Assembly: GCA_048594885.1 (NCBI GenBank)
Contig: JBMDXB010000157.1
Span: 10,641 to 74,640, forward strand
Origin: JBMDXB01 sp048594885
Lineage (GTDB): Bacteria > Acidobacteriota > Vicinamibacteria > Vicinamibacterales > 2-12-FULL-66-21
Direction of reading: 5' to 3'
DNA: 64,000 bases
The position numbers and the translations under genes were made by a program. The notes under the pieces were generated by a model. That model was given only the letters and a program-made list of their open reading frames with translations. It did not search any database and had not been told where the DNA came from. How positions within the stretch are numbered: the stretch's first letter is position 1; each line of letters begins with the position of its first letter. This document shows positions 8,050-16,542 of the stretch, piece by piece.

Positions 8050-8985
8050 TCATCGCGCCGGCTGTTTCACGCGCAACGACACGGCGGCGGCAGTCGGAAA
8101 ATCGCGCGGCACTGCTTGCGTCACCTTTCCCGTCGCGGCCCACTCGGTGCCGCGCTGCATCGAGACGATGAAGTCGACGCTGGAGATTGCCGCGACCGGC
8201 TCGACGTCCTTCGGCCCGACGTGGCCCAGCGTGTTGTGGAACACGCGCCCCTTGCCGTACTGGATCGTCATGAACATCGGCTCGTGCTCGCCCGTGCCGC
8301 CCTTTGCCTTGTCGGGCACCGCCGTCGCCAGCACCGCGAGGTTCTTCGCCGGGCCGCGCAAGTTGCTGTAGACCTCGTCGTTCGCGTGCATCCACTCACC
8401 CGGCAGCCCTTTCATGATCGGATGCTCCGGCGCGCGCGACACGATTGTGAAGTCGTGCTTGGGCGGATGGCTCGCGGTGCCGGGCGTCGTATCGAGGACC
8501 ATCTTGCCGTCGCGCCAACGGACCTTCGGCCCCCAGCTCTCGTCGCGGCCGGCCCAGCCGCCGACGCCGGACATCTCGAGAAACTCGGTCCACTTCGGAA
8601 ACGCGTTGTCGGCCGCGTGGACGAGCACGAGTCCGCCGCCGCCGCGCACGAACTCGACGAACGCCCGCTTCGTCTCCTCCGGCCACTCGTCGCCTTCGTA
8701 GTCCATGACGACGGCGCCGTAACCGGCGAACGAGGGCTTGAAGCCGGACATGTCCTGCCCTTTCGCCGGTGACGTCACGACCGTGACGTCGAACTTCCCC
8801 GCCTCGTCCAGCATGCGCTTGATGGCGGCGCTGCTGACCGCCCAGTTGTGGTACGGATTGCACTGGCCGGTGAGGAGCATCACTTTGATGCGCGACTGCG
8901 CCGCGGGTCCCGCGGCCGAGAGGGCAATCGCGAGGACAGGGAGAACGACGGCGAGTCGAAAGAGCGTCGATGAATGCGATGTCAT
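8050..8985 (-). CDS. Secreted ThuA-like domain protein
   Basis: 311 aa. N-terminal signal peptide (LAVVLPVLAIALSAAGPAAQ), then a ThuA-type class I glutamine-amidotransferase-like fold: KVMLLTGQCNPYHNW, SSAAIKRMLDEAGKFDVTVVTSP, GYGAVVMDYEGDEWPEETKRAFVEFVRGGGGLVLVHAADNAF, and the late HDFTIVSRAPEHPIMKGLP and GKGRVFHNTLGH segments that define the family. ThuA proteins were named from trehalose utilisation, and secreted members occur in glycan-use loci; the exact activity is not established. It ends 15 bp before the next gene on the same strand and is divergent from the GH2 gene, so 8986-9036 probably holds promoters for both. Confidence 0.88.
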   Translation of the reverse strand: MTSHSSTLFRLAVVLPVLAIALSAAGPAAQSRIKVMLLTGQCNPYHNWAVSSAAIKRMLDEAGKFDVTVVTSPAKGQDMSGFKPSFAGYGAVVMDYEGDEWPEETKRAFVEFVRGGGGLVLVHAADNAFPKWTEFLEMSGVGGWAGRDESWGPKVRWRDGKMVLDTTPGTASHPPKHDFTIVSRAPEHPIMKGLPGEWMHANDEVYSNLRGPAKNLAVLATAVPDKAKGGTGEHEPMFMTIQYGKGRVFHNTLGHVGPKDVEPVAAISSVDFIVSMQRGTEWAATGKVTQAVPRDFPTAAAVSLRVKQPAR

Positions 8986-9036
8986 GATGGCGTGAGTTTA
9001 CACGCTCCGAGCATCGTTCGTCCTACAATCGCCTTC

Positions 9037-11823
9037 ATGCGCAAATCCCTGTCGGTCCCTCTGGTGTGGCTGCTCGCGCTTCCGGCCGCGGCGTTCGCGC
9101 AGGACACGGAACGGCGGTACCTCTCCGGCACCGACAAGGACCACACGGTCAAGTGGGAGTTCATGGTGGACGGCGGCCGCCGCGACGGCGAGTGGACGAC
9201 GATCCCGGTGCCGTCCAACTGGGAACTGCACGGATTCGGCGCCTACAACTACGGCAACGACAAGGATAAGGCGAGCGAACGCGGCCACTACCGGCATCGC
9301 TTCGACGTGCCTTCCGCATGGCGCGGCAAGCGCATCGTCCTCGTGTTCGAAGGCTCGATGACGGACACCGACGTGAAGGTGAACGGGCGTGCCGCCGGGC
9401 CCGTCCACCAGGGCGGATTCTACGAGTTCCGCTACGACGTGAGCGGGCTGCTGCAGTACGGACGCCCGAATCTGCTGGAAACGACCGTCAGCAAGCAGTC
9501 GTCGAACCCGTCGGTCACGCGCGCCGAGCGCGATGCCGACTACTGGGTCTTCGGCGGCATCTACCGCCCCGTCTACCTCGAGGCGTATCCCTCGACGTCG
9601 ATCGAGCGCACCGCAATCGATGCGCGGGCCGACGGCACGTTCCGCATGGATGTGTACCTGGCCGGCGTCACGCGCGAGACGACGGTCACCGCGCGAATCG
9701 AGCGGCTGGATGGGACGCGCGTCGGATCCGATTTCTACGCGACGGCCACGCCCGGCCAGGCACAGGTGACGTTGAGAACGAGCGTCGCCAATCCGAGGCT
9801 TTGGAACGCGGAGCAGCCGAACCTGCATCGCGTCGTGGTCACGCTCGAAGGACCATCAGGCGTGATCCACAGGACGACCGAGCGGTTCGGATTCCGGACC
9901 GTGGAAGTGCGGCCGCGCGACGGCATCTACGTCAACGGCAAGCGCGTGATCCTCAAAGGCGTGAACCGCCACTCCTTCTGGCCCGACTCGGGACGGACGA
10001 CGAGTCCCGAGATCAGCGTGCGCGACGTGCAGTTGATGAAGGACATGAACATGAACGCCGTGCGCATGTCCCACTATCCGCCGGACAAGCACTTTCTCGA
10101 CGCGTGCGACGAGCTGGGCCTCTACGTGCTCGACGAGCTGGGAGGCTGGCAGAAGGCGTACGACACCGACGTTGGCCGGCCGCTCGTGCGCGAGCTCGTG
10201 ATCCGCGACGTCAATCACCCGTCGATCCCGCTGTGGGACAACGGCAACGAGCGCGGCTGGAACGTCGAGCTCGACGGCGAGTTCGCGAAGTGGGATCCGC
10301 AGCAGCGCGTCGTCCTGCACCCGATTGAGAACTTCAACGGCGTCGACACCACGCACTACCTGCCCTACGGCTGCTGCGCGCAGTCGTTCTTCAACGGGCG
10401 CGACATCCTGCTGCCGACCGAATTCCAGCACGGCCTCTACGACGGCGGGCATGGCGCTGGGTTGCGCGATTACTGGCGTCTCATCGAGGAGCATCCCGCC
10501 GCGGGCGGCGGCTTCCTGTGGGTGTTCGCGGACGAAGGCATCGTCCGCACCGATCGCAACGGCGCGATCGACGCGGCCGGCAATCAGGGAGCCGACGGCA
10601 TCCTCGGGCCATATCGCGAGAAGGAAGCGAGCTTCTCCACCATCAAGAAGCTGTGGTCGCCTGTCGCCATCGACGAGTCGCCGCTCGGTCCCGGATTCGA
10701 CGGACGGCTCCGCGTCACGAACAAATACTCGTTCACCGCGCTCGACGCCCACACGTTCCGCTGGCAGATCCTGAAGTTCCGCCTGCCGCGAGAGGCGGAT
10801 GCCGGCCACGTCGTGTTGCACCAAGGCACGGCGGCGCCACGATCGCTGGGGCCGGGCGAAAGCGGGATGCTCGATCTGCGGCTGCCGTCCGGCTGGCGCG
10901 ACGGCGATGCGCTCTCGCTCGCCGTCACCGACCACACCGGCCGCGAGCTCTACACGTGGCGTTGGATGCTGGTCGATCCCGCGACAGTGGCGAACGCAGT
11001 CGTAGGGCGGGACTTCAGTCCCGCCACAAGTTCGGCCTATACGCCAGCCGCGCGTGCGGAAGACAACCGCATCATCGTCACCGCGGGTGCGACGCAGCTC
11101 GCGTTCGACGCGTCCAACGCACGCATCACCGGCGTCACGCGCGACGGCCGCGTCGTGTCGTTCGCCAACGGGCCGCGTCCGGTGCCGGACGACAAGGCGG
11201 CGTCGCAGGTGAAGCACTTCGCCGACGGCGACGCCTACGTGATCGAGGCGCGCTCCGAAGGCTCATTGCGACTCGTGCGATGGCGCGTGCAGGCGAGCGG
11301 CTGGACGACGCTCGAGTACGAGCTGCGTCCGGGCGGGAGCGAGCATGCCCACATTGGCGTGACCTTCGACTATCCCGAATCGCAGGTCACGGGCATGCGC
11401 TGGCTCGGGCGAGGGCCGTATCGCGTGTGGAAGAACCGCATGGACGGCGTCGAGTACGACGCGTGGCAGAAGCCGGCGAACGACGGCGTCACGGGTGTCG
11501 TGTGGCAGTACCCCGAGTTCCGAGGGCATCACGCCGACGTGTATTGGGCGACGATCCAGACGACCGAGGTCCCGATCACTATCGTCAGCGAAATGGACGG
11601 CCTGTTCCTTCGCATGCTCACGCCAACGCCGCCGCCCGATCCGCGCAGTTCCGCTGTCTCTTTTCCCGAAGGCAACATCTCGCTGCTGCACGCCATCACG
11701 CCGATCGGAACGAAGTTCAATCCTGCCGACACGCTCGGCCCGTCCGGCCAGCTCAACCGGGTGAACGGCCGGACGTCGCGCTACGGCGGCCGCGTGCACT
11801 TCTACTTCGGCCAGCCGAAATGA
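9037..11823 (+). CDS. Secreted glycoside hydrolase family 2 (beta-galactosidase-like)
   Basis: 928 aa exo-glycosidase with signal peptide (LVWLLALPAAAFAQ). Order: GH2 sugar-binding jelly roll (IPVPSNWELHGFGAYNYG; HYRHRFDVPSAWRGKR; VFEGSMTDTDVKVNGR), immunoglobulin-like domain, TIM barrel (LKGVNRHSFWPDSGR; MNAVRMSHYPPDKHFLDACDELGLYVLDEL), and a C-terminal small-chain-like domain (RWLGRGPYRVWKNRMDGVEY). The acid/base is Glu405 in WDNGNERGWN and the nucleophile Glu462 in LLPTEFQHG. Start at ATG 9037 opens the signal peptide; an upstream in-frame ATG at 8974 gives no signal. A TACAAT -10-like box at 9023-9028 implies a nearly leaderless transcript. Between the barrel and C-terminal domain, codons about 656-663 are written by a palindromic repeat (separate entry). 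Confidence 0.92.
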   Translation: MRKSLSVPLVWLLALPAAAFAQDTERRYLSGTDKDHTVKWEFMVDGGRRDGEWTTIPVPSNWELHGFGAYNYGNDKDKASERGHYRHRFDVPSAWRGKRIVLVFEGSMTDTDVKVNGRAAGPVHQGGFYEFRYDVSGLLQYGRPNLLETTVSKQSSNPSVTRAERDADYWVFGGIYRPVYLEAYPSTSIERTAIDARADGTFRMDVYLAGVTRETTVTARIERLDGTRVGSDFYATATPGQAQVTLRTSVANPRLWNAEQPNLHRVVVTLEGPSGVIHRTTERFGFRTVEVRPRDGIYVNGKRVILKGVNRHSFWPDSGRTTSPEISVRDVQLMKDMNMNAVRMSHYPPDKHFLDACDELGLYVLDELGGWQKAYDTDVGRPLVRELVIRDVNHPSIPLWDNGNERGWNVELDGEFAKWDPQQRVVLHPIENFNGVDTTHYLPYGCCAQSFFNGRDILLPTEFQHGLYDGGHGAGLRDYWRLIEEHPAAGGGFLWVFADEGIVRTDRNGAIDAAGNQGADGILGPYREKEASFSTIKKLWSPVAIDESPLGPGFDGRLRVTNKYSFTALDAHTFRWQILKFRLPREADAGHVVLHQGTAAPRSLGPGESGMLDLRLPSGWRDGDALSLAVTDHTGRELYTWRWMLVDPATVANAVVGRDFSPATSSAYTPAARAEDNRIIVTAGATQLAFDASNARITGVTRDGRVVSFANGPRPVPDDKAASQVKHFADGDAYVIEARSEGSLRLVRWRVQASGWTTLEYELRPGGSEHAHIGVTFDYPESQVTGMRWLGRGPYRVWKNRMDGVEYDAWQKPANDGVTGVVWQYPEFRGHHADVYWATIQTTEVPITIVSEMDGLFLRMLTPTPPPDPRSSAVSFPEGNISLLHAITPIGTKFNPADTLGPSGQLNRVNGRTSRYGGRVHFYFGQPK
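11006..11025. repeat. 20-nt palindrome inside the GH2 gene
   Basis: GGCGGGACTTCAGTCCCGCC is a quasi-perfect inverted repeat: 9-bp arms at 11006-11014 and 11017-11025. It lies in frame and is translated as part of VVGRDFSPATSS, a linker between two GH2 domains. The shape is that of a REP-like interspersed palindrome. I see only one copy in this window. Confidence 0.7.
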
Positions 11824-11869
11824 CAACAACGCAGGTCGCTGCTTCCCTCGCGCACTTCCACCCGGAAAC

Positions 11870-11879
11870 CCGTTCTACA
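11870..11879 (+). repeat. Copy 1 of direct repeat CCGTTCTACA
   Basis: GGAAACCCGTTCTACAGGTTGA here resembles GAAAATCCGTTCTACAAGGTGA near 15216-15237. The ten-base core is identical and same-oriented. It stands 46 bp before a good ribosome site (GGGGAGG) and a short dead frame starting at 11925. It may be a promoter element or the relic of a lost gene start. Confidence 0.4.
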
Positions 11880-11922
11880 GGTTGAAAGCGGCGCCGGGCC
11901 GCTCGGAAGGACGCGGGGAGGT

Positions 11923-12252
11923 CTATGTCTCGCACGATATGCAGGGGTGCATCTCGATGACTGCGAGCGCGGCGTTCTCGCGTTCGAGCGCTTCGAGGGC
12001 CTGGTGCAGATCCAGCAGTTTGAGCTGCTCGGCTCGATCGTCGCTGCGAACTTCGATGTTGGTGTCCCACGGCACGCGCGCGTCGCCGCCGCCGCGCTTG
12101 CCGGCAGCGGACGCCCGCGCGTGATCGATCAGCACCTGCCGCATGACGCGTGACATGAGTGCGAGAAAGTGCGCGCGGTCGGCAATCTGCGGTTGCGTAG
12201 CGGCTCGCTCCCCCTCGCGCACTCGATGCAGCAGCCGCGTGATGTCGGACAT
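11923..12252 (-). pseudogene. Remnant of an ECF sigma factor (internal deletion and lost C terminus)
   Basis: 109 codons. The N terminus (MSDITRLLHRVREGERAA) and the mid segment (DRAHFLALMSRVMRQVLIDHARASAAGKRGGG) are those of the kinase-associated ECF sigma group common in Acidobacteriota. Roughly 45 residues of region 2 (the -10 binding helices, normally LVYxELRRLAxRxLRRER...HEAYLRL) are missing between GERAA and QPQIADRAHF. Region 4 is also absent: after LEALERENAALAVIEMH the frame ends in PCISCET. Without promoter-recognition parts it cannot act as a normal sigma factor. It is divergent from the propeller kinase, the usual arrangement for such pairs. An alternative is a short sigma-like regulator, but the double loss points to decay. 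Confidence 0.7.
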
Positions 12253-12304
12253 GGCAAATTCAGCTCAGCAGCTGAAACCTGCGAAACGCGGCCCGGCGCC
12301 CTCT

Positions 12305-12310
12305 TATAAT
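12305..12310 (+). promoter_or_regulatory. Consensus -10 box (TATAAT) ahead of the propeller kinase
   Basis: TATAAT overlaps the first possible ATG of the kinase (12309). Transcription from it would begin near 12317, so translation must start at the next ATG, 12342. No good -35 is visible. Confidence 0.45.
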
Positions 12311-12341
12311 GACGCCGCCCCCCGCCGGCGTGTCGATCACA

Positions 12342-15179
12342 ATGGACCCCGATACCGTCAGACTGTTTCGGGAGCTGGCAGACCGATCTTCCTCCGAGCG
12401 CGAAGCGTATTACGCGCGAGAGCACGTCGATGCGACCGTTCGCGCCGAAGTCGAATCGCTGCTGAGCTTCGATCGCGCTACGGCGAGTTCCTTTCACGCT
12501 GCGGTGATCGCCGCAGCGCGAGGCACGCTCGATCAGCCGGACACGGCGCCCCTCACGGGACAGCGCCTTGGCGCCTTCGAGGTGCAAGCACTTCTCGGCA
12601 CCGGCGGCATGGGTGAGGTCTATCGCGCGCGCGATACGCGCCTCGGGCGGAACGTCGCGATCAAAATCATACGGCATGCGTTCCGCGAGGAACGCACACA
12701 CGTCGCGCGCTTCGAACGCGAAGCGCACGTACTCGCGTCGCTCAACCATCCACACATCGGCGTGGTCCACGGGCTCGAGGAGATCGACGATCTCAAAGTC
12801 CTGGTGATGGAGCTGGTCGAGGGCGAGGATCTCGCCGAGCGGCTGGCGCGGGGGCCGTTGCCCGTGGCCGACGCGCTCGACGTTGGCCGTCAGGTCGCCG
12901 ACGCCCTCGAGGCGGCCCATGCGCAAGGCGTCGTCCATCGCGATCTGAAGCCGGCGAATATCAAGCGCCGTCCGGACGGTACGGTGAAGGTTCTCGATTT
13001 CGGCCTGGCGAAATCGCTCGATTGGGCCGGCGACGCCTCAAGCGTCACGCAGCCAGGCCTCATCGGAGGAACCGCCGCCTATATGAGTCCGGAACAGGCG
13101 CGCGGCGAAGCGTTGGACACACAGACGGATATCTGGTCCTTCGGCGTCGTCCTGTTCGAGCTCCTCACCGCCGTCTCGCCATTTGCGCGGAGGACGACAG
13201 CCGACACCCTTTCCAGCGTGCTCTCGGAGACGCCCGACTACGCGCTGGTGCCGCCGGGAACGCCGCCAGCCGCGCGGCGCTTGATCCGCCGCTGCCTCGA
13301 ACGAGATCCCCGGCGTCGCATGAAGCACATTGGCGACGCTCGCATCGAGCTCGAAGAGGCGCTCTCGCCCAGTGTCGACTCGCCGTCGGTTCGGTTGCAG
13401 GGCGCGATGAGTCGGCAGCTACGACGGGCAGTCGTACTCCTTGCTGCAGGCGCGGTCGTCGGCGCTGCCCTCGGCGCCGTCTGGCTGGCACAACGGCCCG
13501 CGGTACGGCCGGTCGTCCGCACGATCATCGCCGCGGACACCGTCATGAGAGGGACCGACCGAAGCTTTGCGTTCACGCCCGACGGCACGCGTCTGGGGTA
13601 CATCAGCACCGACGCGAGACAGATACTCGTCCGGTCTCTCGACTCGCTCGAGCCGGTTCCGATCCTGACGACTGCCGCCTACATCCGAGGCCTCTTCCCC
13701 TCGCCCGACGGCCGGTGGTTCGCCTACGTCGAGGATGCGTTCACGTTGAGAAAGGTCTCCACGTCCGGTGGACCGTCGGTCACCGTGGTGACGATGGACG
13801 GGCCGTCGCGCGGCGCTGCTTGGGGACCGGCCGATACGTTGGTGTTTGCCACCGGCGCAACCGATACCGGTCTGCAGCGTGTGGCCGCCAGTGGCGGGCC
13901 AGTTACCGTGCTGACGCGTCCGGACCGCGAGCGTGGTGAGGGGGATCACGTGCACCCCGTATGGCTGCCAGGCGGCCGCGCCCTGCTCTTCACGATTCTT
14001 CCCCCACGAGGGGGACTCGATGCGGCGAAAGTCGCCGTGCTGGACCTTGCCAGCGGGCGCTGGCGCACGGTACTCGAAGGCGGTCACGCGGCGCGATATG
14101 TGGAGGGTGGATACCTCGCGTATGCCGCAAGCGGTGCGCTGTGGGCCATGCGTTTCGATCTGAGGCGACTCGAACCGGCAGGCGCGGCGATCGAGGTCCT
14201 CCGGCCGGTGAGCGTCAGCGCGCTGGGAGCAACAGCGGAGTTCGATGTTGCCGGCAATGGCACGCTGGCGTACTCGCGCGGCGTGATCGTCGAGGGAAGT
14301 CAGGTCCAGCCCGTGTGGGTCGACCGTCAGGGACGCGAGACACCGCTGTCCCTGCCTGCGGACCACTATCGCCATCTCCGGATCTCTCCGGACGGAAAAC
14401 GCCTGGCAGTCGTCACCGGCGACGACCTTTATGTGTGGGACCTCGGCAGCCCCTGGTCGGTGGCATCACGAAAGACCTTTGCTCCGGCCATCGACTGGTT
14501 TCCTGTCTGGACGCCCGACTCGCGGCGGATTGTCTTTGGCTCGTGGCGCGGCGGGAAGTTCAGTAATCTCTACCTGCTCGATCCAGATACCGGATCGGCT
14601 GAACGCCTGACCAACAGTCCCGACATGCAGTTGCCGACTGCAATCACACGTGACGGGACAGCCGTGATTTTTCACAGTTTCACCAAGAACCTTCAGGCGG
14701 TACGGCTGCAGGCGCCGACCGAACCGCAGATCCTCGTGGAAACGCCGGTCGAGGAGCGCAATGGCGAAATCTCGCCGGACGGACGCTGGCTCGCGTACGA
14801 AGGAGAAAGTACCAGGCGTCCCGGTCAGCTCGATATCTACGTCCGGCCGTTTCCCGACGTCGATCGAGGCTTGTGGCAGGTGACGAGCACTGGCGGTATG
14901 TTCCCGGTCTGGGCGCGCAATGGTCGCGAACTTTTCTACATGACACCCGATGCCACGATGGCCTCAGTTCCGGTCCAGTCCGGCACGACGTGGAAAGCCG
15001 GCGCCCCTACCAGACTCTTTCGTGGGCGGTACGCGATTCGCGAGGGGAGCCTCGGCCGCCTGTTCGACGTCGCTTCCGACGGCCGGTTCCTCATGCTCAA
15101 GCAGCCCGCCGGCGGCGACGCGCCGCACTTCGTCATCGTGCAGAACTGGGTGGCCGAGCTCGCGCGACAGGTGCGGTAG
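12342..15179 (+). CDS. Membrane Ser/Thr protein kinase with TolB/WD40-like beta-propeller sensor domain
   Basis: 945 aa from ATG 12342. Residues about 1-75 form a helical region also seen in other kinases of this type. The Hanks kinase domain (about 77-345) has a glycine loop (LLGTGGMGEVYRAR), Lys108 in NVAIKI, catalytic Asp201 in HRDLKPANIK, DFG at 219, and GTAAYMSPEQARG. One transmembrane helix follows (VVLLAAGAVVGAALGAVWLA, about 367-390). The extracytoplasmic part has repeated propeller blades (FAFTPDGTRLGYIS; LFPSPDGRWFAYV; LRISPDGKRLAVV; WTPDSRRIVFGSWR; ISPDGRWLAYEGES). It probably senses an envelope signal and phosphorylates cytoplasmic targets. The divergent ECF sigma gene that normally partners such kinases is broken here. 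The -10 box excludes the upstream ATG at 12309. Confidence 0.9.
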   Translation: MDPDTVRLFRELADRSSSEREAYYAREHVDATVRAEVESLLSFDRATASSFHAAVIAAARGTLDQPDTAPLTGQRLGAFEVQALLGTGGMGEVYRARDTRLGRNVAIKIIRHAFREERTHVARFEREAHVLASLNHPHIGVVHGLEEIDDLKVLVMELVEGEDLAERLARGPLPVADALDVGRQVADALEAAHAQGVVHRDLKPANIKRRPDGTVKVLDFGLAKSLDWAGDASSVTQPGLIGGTAAYMSPEQARGEALDTQTDIWSFGVVLFELLTAVSPFARRTTADTLSSVLSETPDYALVPPGTPPAARRLIRRCLERDPRRRMKHIGDARIELEEALSPSVDSPSVRLQGAMSRQLRRAVVLLAAGAVVGAALGAVWLAQRPAVRPVVRTIIAADTVMRGTDRSFAFTPDGTRLGYISTDARQILVRSLDSLEPVPILTTAAYIRGLFPSPDGRWFAYVEDAFTLRKVSTSGGPSVTVVTMDGPSRGAAWGPADTLVFATGATDTGLQRVAASGGPVTVLTRPDRERGEGDHVHPVWLPGGRALLFTILPPRGGLDAAKVAVLDLASGRWRTVLEGGHAARYVEGGYLAYAASGALWAMRFDLRRLEPAGAAIEVLRPVSVSALGATAEFDVAGNGTLAYSRGVIVEGSQVQPVWVDRQGRETPLSLPADHYRHLRISPDGKRLAVVTGDDLYVWDLGSPWSVASRKTFAPAIDWFPVWTPDSRRIVFGSWRGGKFSNLYLLDPDTGSAERLTNSPDMQLPTAITRDGTAVIFHSFTKNLQAVRLQAPTEPQILVETPVEERNGEISPDGRWLAYEGESTRRPGQLDIYVRPFPDVDRGLWQVTSTGGMFPVWARNGRELFYMTPDATMASVPVQSGTTWKAGAPTRLFRGRYAIREGSLGRLFDVASDGRFLMLKQPAGGDAPHFVIVQNWVAELARQVR

Positions 15180-15221
15180 GGTCCAGGGCGCCATCCGTCC
15201 CGCCAACAAGGCACCGAAAAT

Positions 15222-15231
15222 CCGTTCTACA
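15222..15231 (+). repeat. Copy 2 of direct repeat CCGTTCTACA, upstream of the cupin gene
   Basis: Same-strand match to 11870-11879, here 33 bp before the cupin ATG. The two copies bracket the kinase and sigma remnant. It could be an ECF-type promoter element or a conserved leader piece. Confidence 0.4.
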
Positions 15232-15264
15232 AGGTGAGTCTGGTCTCTGCGCCCGAGGTGCCAC

Positions 15265-15771
15265 ATGAAGAAGATCTCGACGTTCGCTATCGCGTTTGTC
15301 CTGGCCGCAACAGCTTTTGCAGCCATCGCCCTCGCCACTCCGCCTTCCGGAGTGCTGAGCGGTGTGGTCATGGCAAGAGCCGGTTTCGCGGATCGCGTAG
15401 ACGTGAAGTTCGCCGTCAAGGACACCTACAGGGGGTCCGAGGTAGTTGGCGTGAACGGCGCACAGGAGACGGTTGTGCAGCAGATCGTCATTGGACCAAA
15501 CGGTCACACCGGCTGGCACAGCCATCCCGGCCCAGTCGTCGTTCTCGTGAAATCCGGTGAGCTGACGCTCTATTCGGGCGATGACCCGGCCTGTGCGGGT
15601 CGCACGTATTCAGCCGGACAGGCGTTCGTCGACTCCGGGCAGGGCCATGTGCACTTCGCCCGTAATCTGAATCCCGGCCAGAATACTGAACTCTGGGCCA
15701 CCTACTTCGACGTGCCGCCAGGCGGCGCATTTCGCATCGATGCCCCCGCTCCAGGGAACTGCCCGTTTTGA
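15265..15771 (+). CDS. Secreted cupin-domain protein
   Basis: 168 aa with signal peptide (STFAIAFVLAATAFAAIALA). A single cupin barrel is visible: motif 1 GPNGHTGWHSHPGPVVVLVKSGELTLY (His ligands in GHTGWHSH) and motif 2 GQAFVDSGQGHVHFARN (HVH). The histidine set suggests a bound metal, but the substrate is unknown. Two Cys (about 112 and 166) could form a disulfide in the exported protein. It follows the propeller kinase on the same strand after 85 bp that contain repeat copy 2, so it may have its own promoter. A hairpin lies just beyond its stop. Confidence 0.85.
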   Translation: MKKISTFAIAFVLAATAFAAIALATPPSGVLSGVVMARAGFADRVDVKFAVKDTYRGSEVVGVNGAQETVVQQIVIGPNGHTGWHSHPGPVVVLVKSGELTLYSGDDPACAGRTYSAGQAFVDSGQGHVHFARNLNPGQNTELWATYFDVPPGGAFRIDAPAPGNCPF

Positions 15772-15808
15772 CGATGCGCCCTGACATCTCCGGACAGCGG
15801 AGGAAGCC

Positions 15809-15838
15809 GGGGCTGCGGGAGAGCGTTCCCGCAACCCC
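15809..15838. terminator. Hairpin between convergent genes, likely bidirectional terminator
   Basis: GGGGCTGCGGGA pairs with TCCCGCAACCCC across a 6-nt loop (12 bp, one mismatch). It sits between the stops of the cupin gene (15771) and the opposing gene (15851). No clear T-run follows, so its efficiency is uncertain. Confidence 0.6.
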
Positions 15839-15850
15839 GTCTCTCCGGCC

Positions 15851-16510
15851 TCAGTCCCCGATCGGCGGCGCCGGCGTGCACTGATTCGGTCCAGTGATCC
15901 GCGACGCGTCGATGTAGACGTGCGCGGCCTCGAAGAACACCGTCGGCGGGGCCACGCCGCCGGTCTCGGGATCGGATCCCGACGTGGCCAGGCGCAGCTC
16001 GACCCTCGACGGCCCGCCCGCCGTCGATGTCTTCGTGCACCAGGTGTAATAGATGCCGTTGTCGTGGACATCTCCGCCGCCACCCCCGCCATCGCCTACG
16101 AGGAAGCCACTGATGCCGACCCAGTTTTTGTGCTTCTGCAGCGCAATCCATCCTGGCGGTGCGCCGGCCGCGCCGCCGGAGCCGGGGTTGCAGAACGCGC
16201 CGTTCACGCGACAACTCAACCAGAGCGCCGCGCCGTCATGCGTGTCGCCCGTCCCCGAAAATGTGACGTAGAGGGTGTTGACCCCGGAGGGAACGAAGAC
16301 CGTCTTCTGGAAGACGACGGTGCCGTCCTCTCCGGTTGCAGGATTGGCCGTCGTGGTCGTCGAGGTCTCGGTGCCGTTGAAGTTCAGGAAGTCTGCGGCG
16401 AGCCGAACGATGGGACCGCCCTGGGCCCATGTGTCGGTGGAGAAACAGACTCCCGAGACGAGCAGCGCCATTCCCGCTGCGACGATGAGGGTCCGAAATC
16501 GATGCTTCAT
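15851..16510 (-). CDS. Secreted hypothetical protein, possible beta-sandwich
   Basis: 219 aa; no family recognised. Signal peptide FRTLIVAAGMALLVSGVCFS, then a Thr/Asn/Gly-rich mature protein (TETSTTTTANPATGEDGTVVFQKTVFVPSGVNTLYVTFSGTGD) that reads as beta strands, a glycine run near 140 (GDGGGGGGD), and an even number of mature-region Cys suited to disulfides (SCRVNGAFCN; TWC; NQC). The layout resembles small extracellular beta-sandwich proteins. Start at ATG 16510 is chosen for the signal peptide; the long open extension upstream is antisense noise. It lies 32 bp after the STN-HEAT gene and is probably co-transcribed with it. Confidence 0.7.
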   Translation of the reverse strand: MKHRFRTLIVAAGMALLVSGVCFSTDTWAQGGPIVRLAADFLNFNGTETSTTTTANPATGEDGTVVFQKTVFVPSGVNTLYVTFSGTGDTHDGAALWLSCRVNGAFCNPGSGGAAGAPPGWIALQKHKNWVGISGFLVGDGGGGGGDVHDNGIYYTWCTKTSTAGGPSRVELRLATSGSDPETGGVAPPTVFFEAAHVYIDASRITGPNQCTPAPPIGD

Positions 16511-16542
16511 GACAACCTCCCTTGCCGGGTGCCTCCGACGGA

